From assembly GCA_030840805.1 (NCBI GenBank), contig JAVEDU010000078.1, positions 1-35,269 of the forward strand: 35,269 bases of DNA, read 5' to 3'. The notes under the pieces were generated by a model that saw nothing but the letters and a program-made list of their open reading frames with translations, made no database searches and was not told the DNA's origin. Positions 33,506 to 35,269 of the stretch are shown here, piece by piece; position 1 is the stretch's first letter; each line of letters opens with the position of its first letter. The position numbers were made by a program, and so were the translations under genes. The DNA comes from Actinomycetota bacterium. Its GTDB lineage: Bacteria; Actinomycetota; Actinomycetes; Mycobacteriales; HKI-0501.

Positions 33506-33993
33506 CGGTCGTGATCGTCAGCTTCCTCGTCGCCTTCGTGGTGGCCGCGTACCTGACCTGGACGGCGGGCCGGGTGGAACGGCTGCACGACCGCTGCGCC
33601 GCCGCCCGCGCGTCGCTCGACGCCCAGCTCGTCCGCCGGGCCGCCGCCGCGGCCGCGCTGGCGCGCGACCACGCCGAGGTACTGGGAGAGCGGGCCCACC
33701 TGCTCCGGGGCGCCGCGCAGGCCGCCCTGGACGCGGGGGAGGACGGCCGCGAGCTGGCGGAGAACGACCTCACCCGGGAGCTCCGGCACGTGCCGTGGAG
33801 CGGGACGGAGCCGGTGCTCGCCGACGTCGTCACCGCGAGCAGCCGGACGACGCTCGCCCGGCACATCTACAACGACGCGGTCCGGGACACCCTGGCGCTG
33901 CGCCGCCGGCGACTGCCGCGCGCGCTGCGGTTCGGGGCGAAGCACCCGTGGCCCCGGTACTTCGACATCGACGACGGCGCCTTCCCGCGCTGA
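33502..33993 (+). CDS. Small N-terminally anchored membrane protein, unknown function
   Basis: 163-aa protein starting at the GTG at 33502, which overlaps the pimA stop. One N-terminal transmembrane helix (VVIVSFLVAFVVAAYLTWTAG, residues 3-22) leads to a long Ala/Arg-rich helical part (VERLHDRCAAARASLDAQLV to ALDAGEDGRELAEND) and a basic C-terminus (RHIYND...RRRRLPRALRFGAKHPW). It resembles LemA-type single-helix plus coiled-helical architecture. Its place after pimA equals that of the Rv2609c-type gene in mycobacteria, whose product carries a NUDIX domain, but no NUDIX box is seen here. Probably part of the PIM operon; function unknown. Confidence 0.78.
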   Translation: MTVVIVSFLVAFVVAAYLTWTAGRVERLHDRCAAARASLDAQLVRRAAAAAALARDHAEVLGERAHLLRGAAQAALDAGEDGRELAENDLTRELRHVPWSGTEPVLADVVTASSRTTLARHIYNDAVRDTLALRRRRLPRALRFGAKHPWPRYFDIDDGAFPR

Positions 33994-34007
33994 CCCCTGC
34001 TCGCGAT

Positions 34008-34068
34008 GATCATGGGGTTTCCGGCGGACACGCCGGGGCGGTCTCTGCCGAAGACACCATGATCAACG
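34008..34068. repeat. Dispersed palindrome-ended intergenic repeat, copy 2
   Basis: A 61-bp relative of the element at 22071-22129: it begins GATCATGGGG and ends CCATGATCAACG, with the same TCCGGC...CACGC...TCTGCCGA centre. It lies between the PIM operon and pdxS, 94 bp before the pdxS start. Confidence 0.6.
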
Positions 34069-34161
34069 CCGACGGAAGAGGTGACGTGACTCTCGCCGGA
34101 GTCGGGTCCCCGCGGCAGTAGGATGGGTGCATCCGACGTCCCGTACGAAAGGCAGTGCGCC

Positions 34162-35082
34162 GTGTCCTCCCCGTCTTCCCCGACCCCGGCACGGCCCTCC
34201 GGCGAGGTGGGCACCGCCCGCGTGAAGCGCGGCATGGCGGAGATGCTCAAGGGCGGCGTGATCATGGACGTGGTCACTCCCGAGCAGGCCAAGATCGCCG
34301 AGGACGCCGGCGCGGTCGCCGTCATGGCGCTCGAGCGGGTCCCCGCCGACATCCGGGCCCAGGGCGGCGTCGCCCGCATGTCCGACCCGGACATGGTCGA
34401 GGGCATCGTCGCGGCGGTGTCGATCCCGGTCATGGCGAAGGCGCGGATCGGCCACTTCGTGGAGGCCCAGGTCCTGCAGAGCCTCGGCGTCGACTACATC
34501 GACGAGTCCGAGGTCCTCACCCCGGCCGACGAGGCGCACCACATCGACAAGTGGGCGTTCACGGTGCCGTTCGTGTGCGGCGCCACCAACCTGGGCGAGG
34601 CGCTGCGCCGGATCGCCGAGGGTGCCGCGATGATCCGCTCCAAGGGCGAGGCCGGTACCGGCAACGTCGTCGAGGCCACCCGGCACATGCGCGCGCTGCG
34701 GGCCGGCATCAAGCGGCTCACCACGCTGGACGAGAGCGAGCTGTTCGTCGCGGCCAAGGAGCTCCAGGCCCCGTACGAGCTGGTCAAGGAGATCGCCGCG
34801 ACCGGCACGCTGCCCGTCGTCCTGTTCACCGCGGGCGGCATCGCGACCCCGGCCGACGCGGCGATGATGATGCAGCTGGGCGCCGAGGGCGTGTTCGTCG
34901 GCTCGGGCATCTTCAAGTCCGGCGACCCGGCCAAGCGCGCCGAGGCGATCGTCAAGGCCACCACGTTCCACGACGACCCGGACGTGATCGCGAAGGTCTC
35001 CCGCGGCCTCGGTGAGGCCATGGTGGGCATCAACGTCTCCACGCTCCCCGAGAGCGAGCGCTACGCCACCCGCGGGTGGTGA
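34162..35082 (+). CDS. pdxS: Pyridoxal 5'-phosphate synthase lyase subunit PdxS
   Basis: 306-aa (beta/alpha)8-barrel enzyme that makes PLP from ribose 5-phosphate, glyceraldehyde 3-phosphate and ammonia supplied by PdxT. Conserved lysines are Lys93 in VMAKARIGH and Lys161 in [10 protein letters not shown], spaced 68 residues apart as in B. subtilis PdxS. GGVIMDVV near 31 and the phosphate loop [11 protein letters not shown] are present. The GTG at 34162 follows GAAAGG. No pdxT is in the window; a LacI-type gene on the other strand comes next, so pdxT must be elsewhere or beyond it. Confidence 0.97.
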   Translation: MSSPSSPTPARPSGEVGTARVKRGMAEMLKGGVIMDVVTPEQAKIAEDAGAVAVMALERVPADIRAQGGVARMSDPDMVEGIVAAVSIPVMAKARIGHFVEAQVLQSLGVDYIDESEVLTPADEAHHIDKWAFTVPFVCGATNLGEALRRIAEGAAMIRSKGEAGTGNVVEATRHMRALRAGIKRLTTLDESELFVAAKELQAPYELVKEIAATGTLPVVLFTAGGIATPADAAMMMQLGAEGVFVGSGIFKSGDPAKRAEAIVKATTFHDDPDVIAKVSRGLGEAMVGINVSTLPESERYATRGW

Positions 35083-35094
35083 CGCTCCGGTCCT

Positions 35095-35133
35095 GACGAC
35101 GGCCGCCACCCAGACCCGGAGGCGGCCGTCGTC
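35095..35133 (+). terminator. Hairpin terminator after pdxS
   Basis: GACGACGGCCGCC (35095-35107) pairs perfectly with GGCGGCCGTCGTC (35121-35133) around a 13-base loop, 12 bases after the pdxS stop. No T-run. Confidence 0.7.
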
Positions 35134-35194
35134 GTCCCGGGGACGGGGACCCCGATGGGTCGCGACGGAAGGACGAGGAAGAAGAAGGGGCGGA

Positions 35195-35269
35195 TCAGCG
35201 GGCGGGAGCGGTCGACTTGCGCTCGATGAGGACGGGCGGGTCCTGGACGAACACGTCGTGGGGCCTGGC
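35195..35269 (-). CDS. C-terminal fragment of LacI-family regulator
   Basis: Only the last 24 residues are inside the window, read from the right edge to TGA at 35195-35197. They end in the sequence PPVLIERKSTAPAR, which matches the common LacI/GalR terminus (LI-R-STA-P). This suggests a sugar-responsive repressor or activator convergent with pdxS. The rest lies outside, so the call is on a short match. Confidence 0.6.
   Translation of the reverse strand, partial: ARPHDVFVQDPPVLIERKSTAPAR

Noticed and set aside
1-35269. CRISPR array, insertion sequence, transposase or integrase
   Set aside because: No regularly spaced repeats and no transposase or integrase motifs were found in any of the frames read.

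Overview
The window is very G+C-rich bacterial DNA with many GTG starts and 4-base start/stop overlaps. The SsgA-type sporulation/division protein, the phosphatidylinositol-mannoside genes, an RskA-type anti-sigma factor and an EF-G-like second elongation factor all point to a filamentous or sporulating actinomycete. I cannot name the genus.

Left part (1-14,050): accessory metabolic genes. A ribose-type ABC importer (lipoprotein, double ATPase, permease; 3868 down to 26) is divergent from a DUF917 gene and a PucR-type regulator (4105-6734). These converge on a second operon (10218 down to 6742) encoding an Asp/Glu-hydantoin racemase, a HyuA-type hydantoinase/oxoprolinase and a second DUF917 protein. 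Together they look like a regulated uptake and degradation unit for a hydantoin-like or thiohydantoin-like compound. Next come a secreted SBP56/methanethiol-oxidase-like protein and a CopD-type membrane protein with an extra extracytoplasmic domain (14046 down to 10485), a possible copper-enzyme module.

Middle (14,250-22,130): a degraded small gene, a Gly-Cys-Val tRNA operon with its own promoter and terminator, a ureohydrolase-family protein lacking two metal ligands, an SsgB-like protein, an ECF sigma/anti-sigma pair followed by a PGPGW membrane protein, tRNA-Val(CAC) with a strong hairpin, a PAS-PAS-PAS-GGDEF-EAL c-di-GMP enzyme, and a small toxin-antitoxin pair.

Right part (22,120-35,269): a UraA-type permease, an AHSA1/SRPBCC protein and a GNAT acetyltransferase, then a conserved actinomycete backbone: thrS, a HIT hydrolase, an interrupted membrane-protein gene, a divergent EF-G2-like gene with altered GTPase motifs, the PI/PIM operon (PI-phosphate synthase, acyltransferase, PimA, small membrane protein), pdxS, and the tail of a LacI-family regulator. 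From memory of Streptomyces gene order (ssgB, thrS, HIT, pgsA, acyltransferase, pimA, pdxS), everything right of the tRNA cluster is backbone and everything left of it looks accessory.

Two copies of a roughly 60-bp palindrome-ended intergenic repeat (22071 and 34008) belong to no gene and look like members of a dispersed family.
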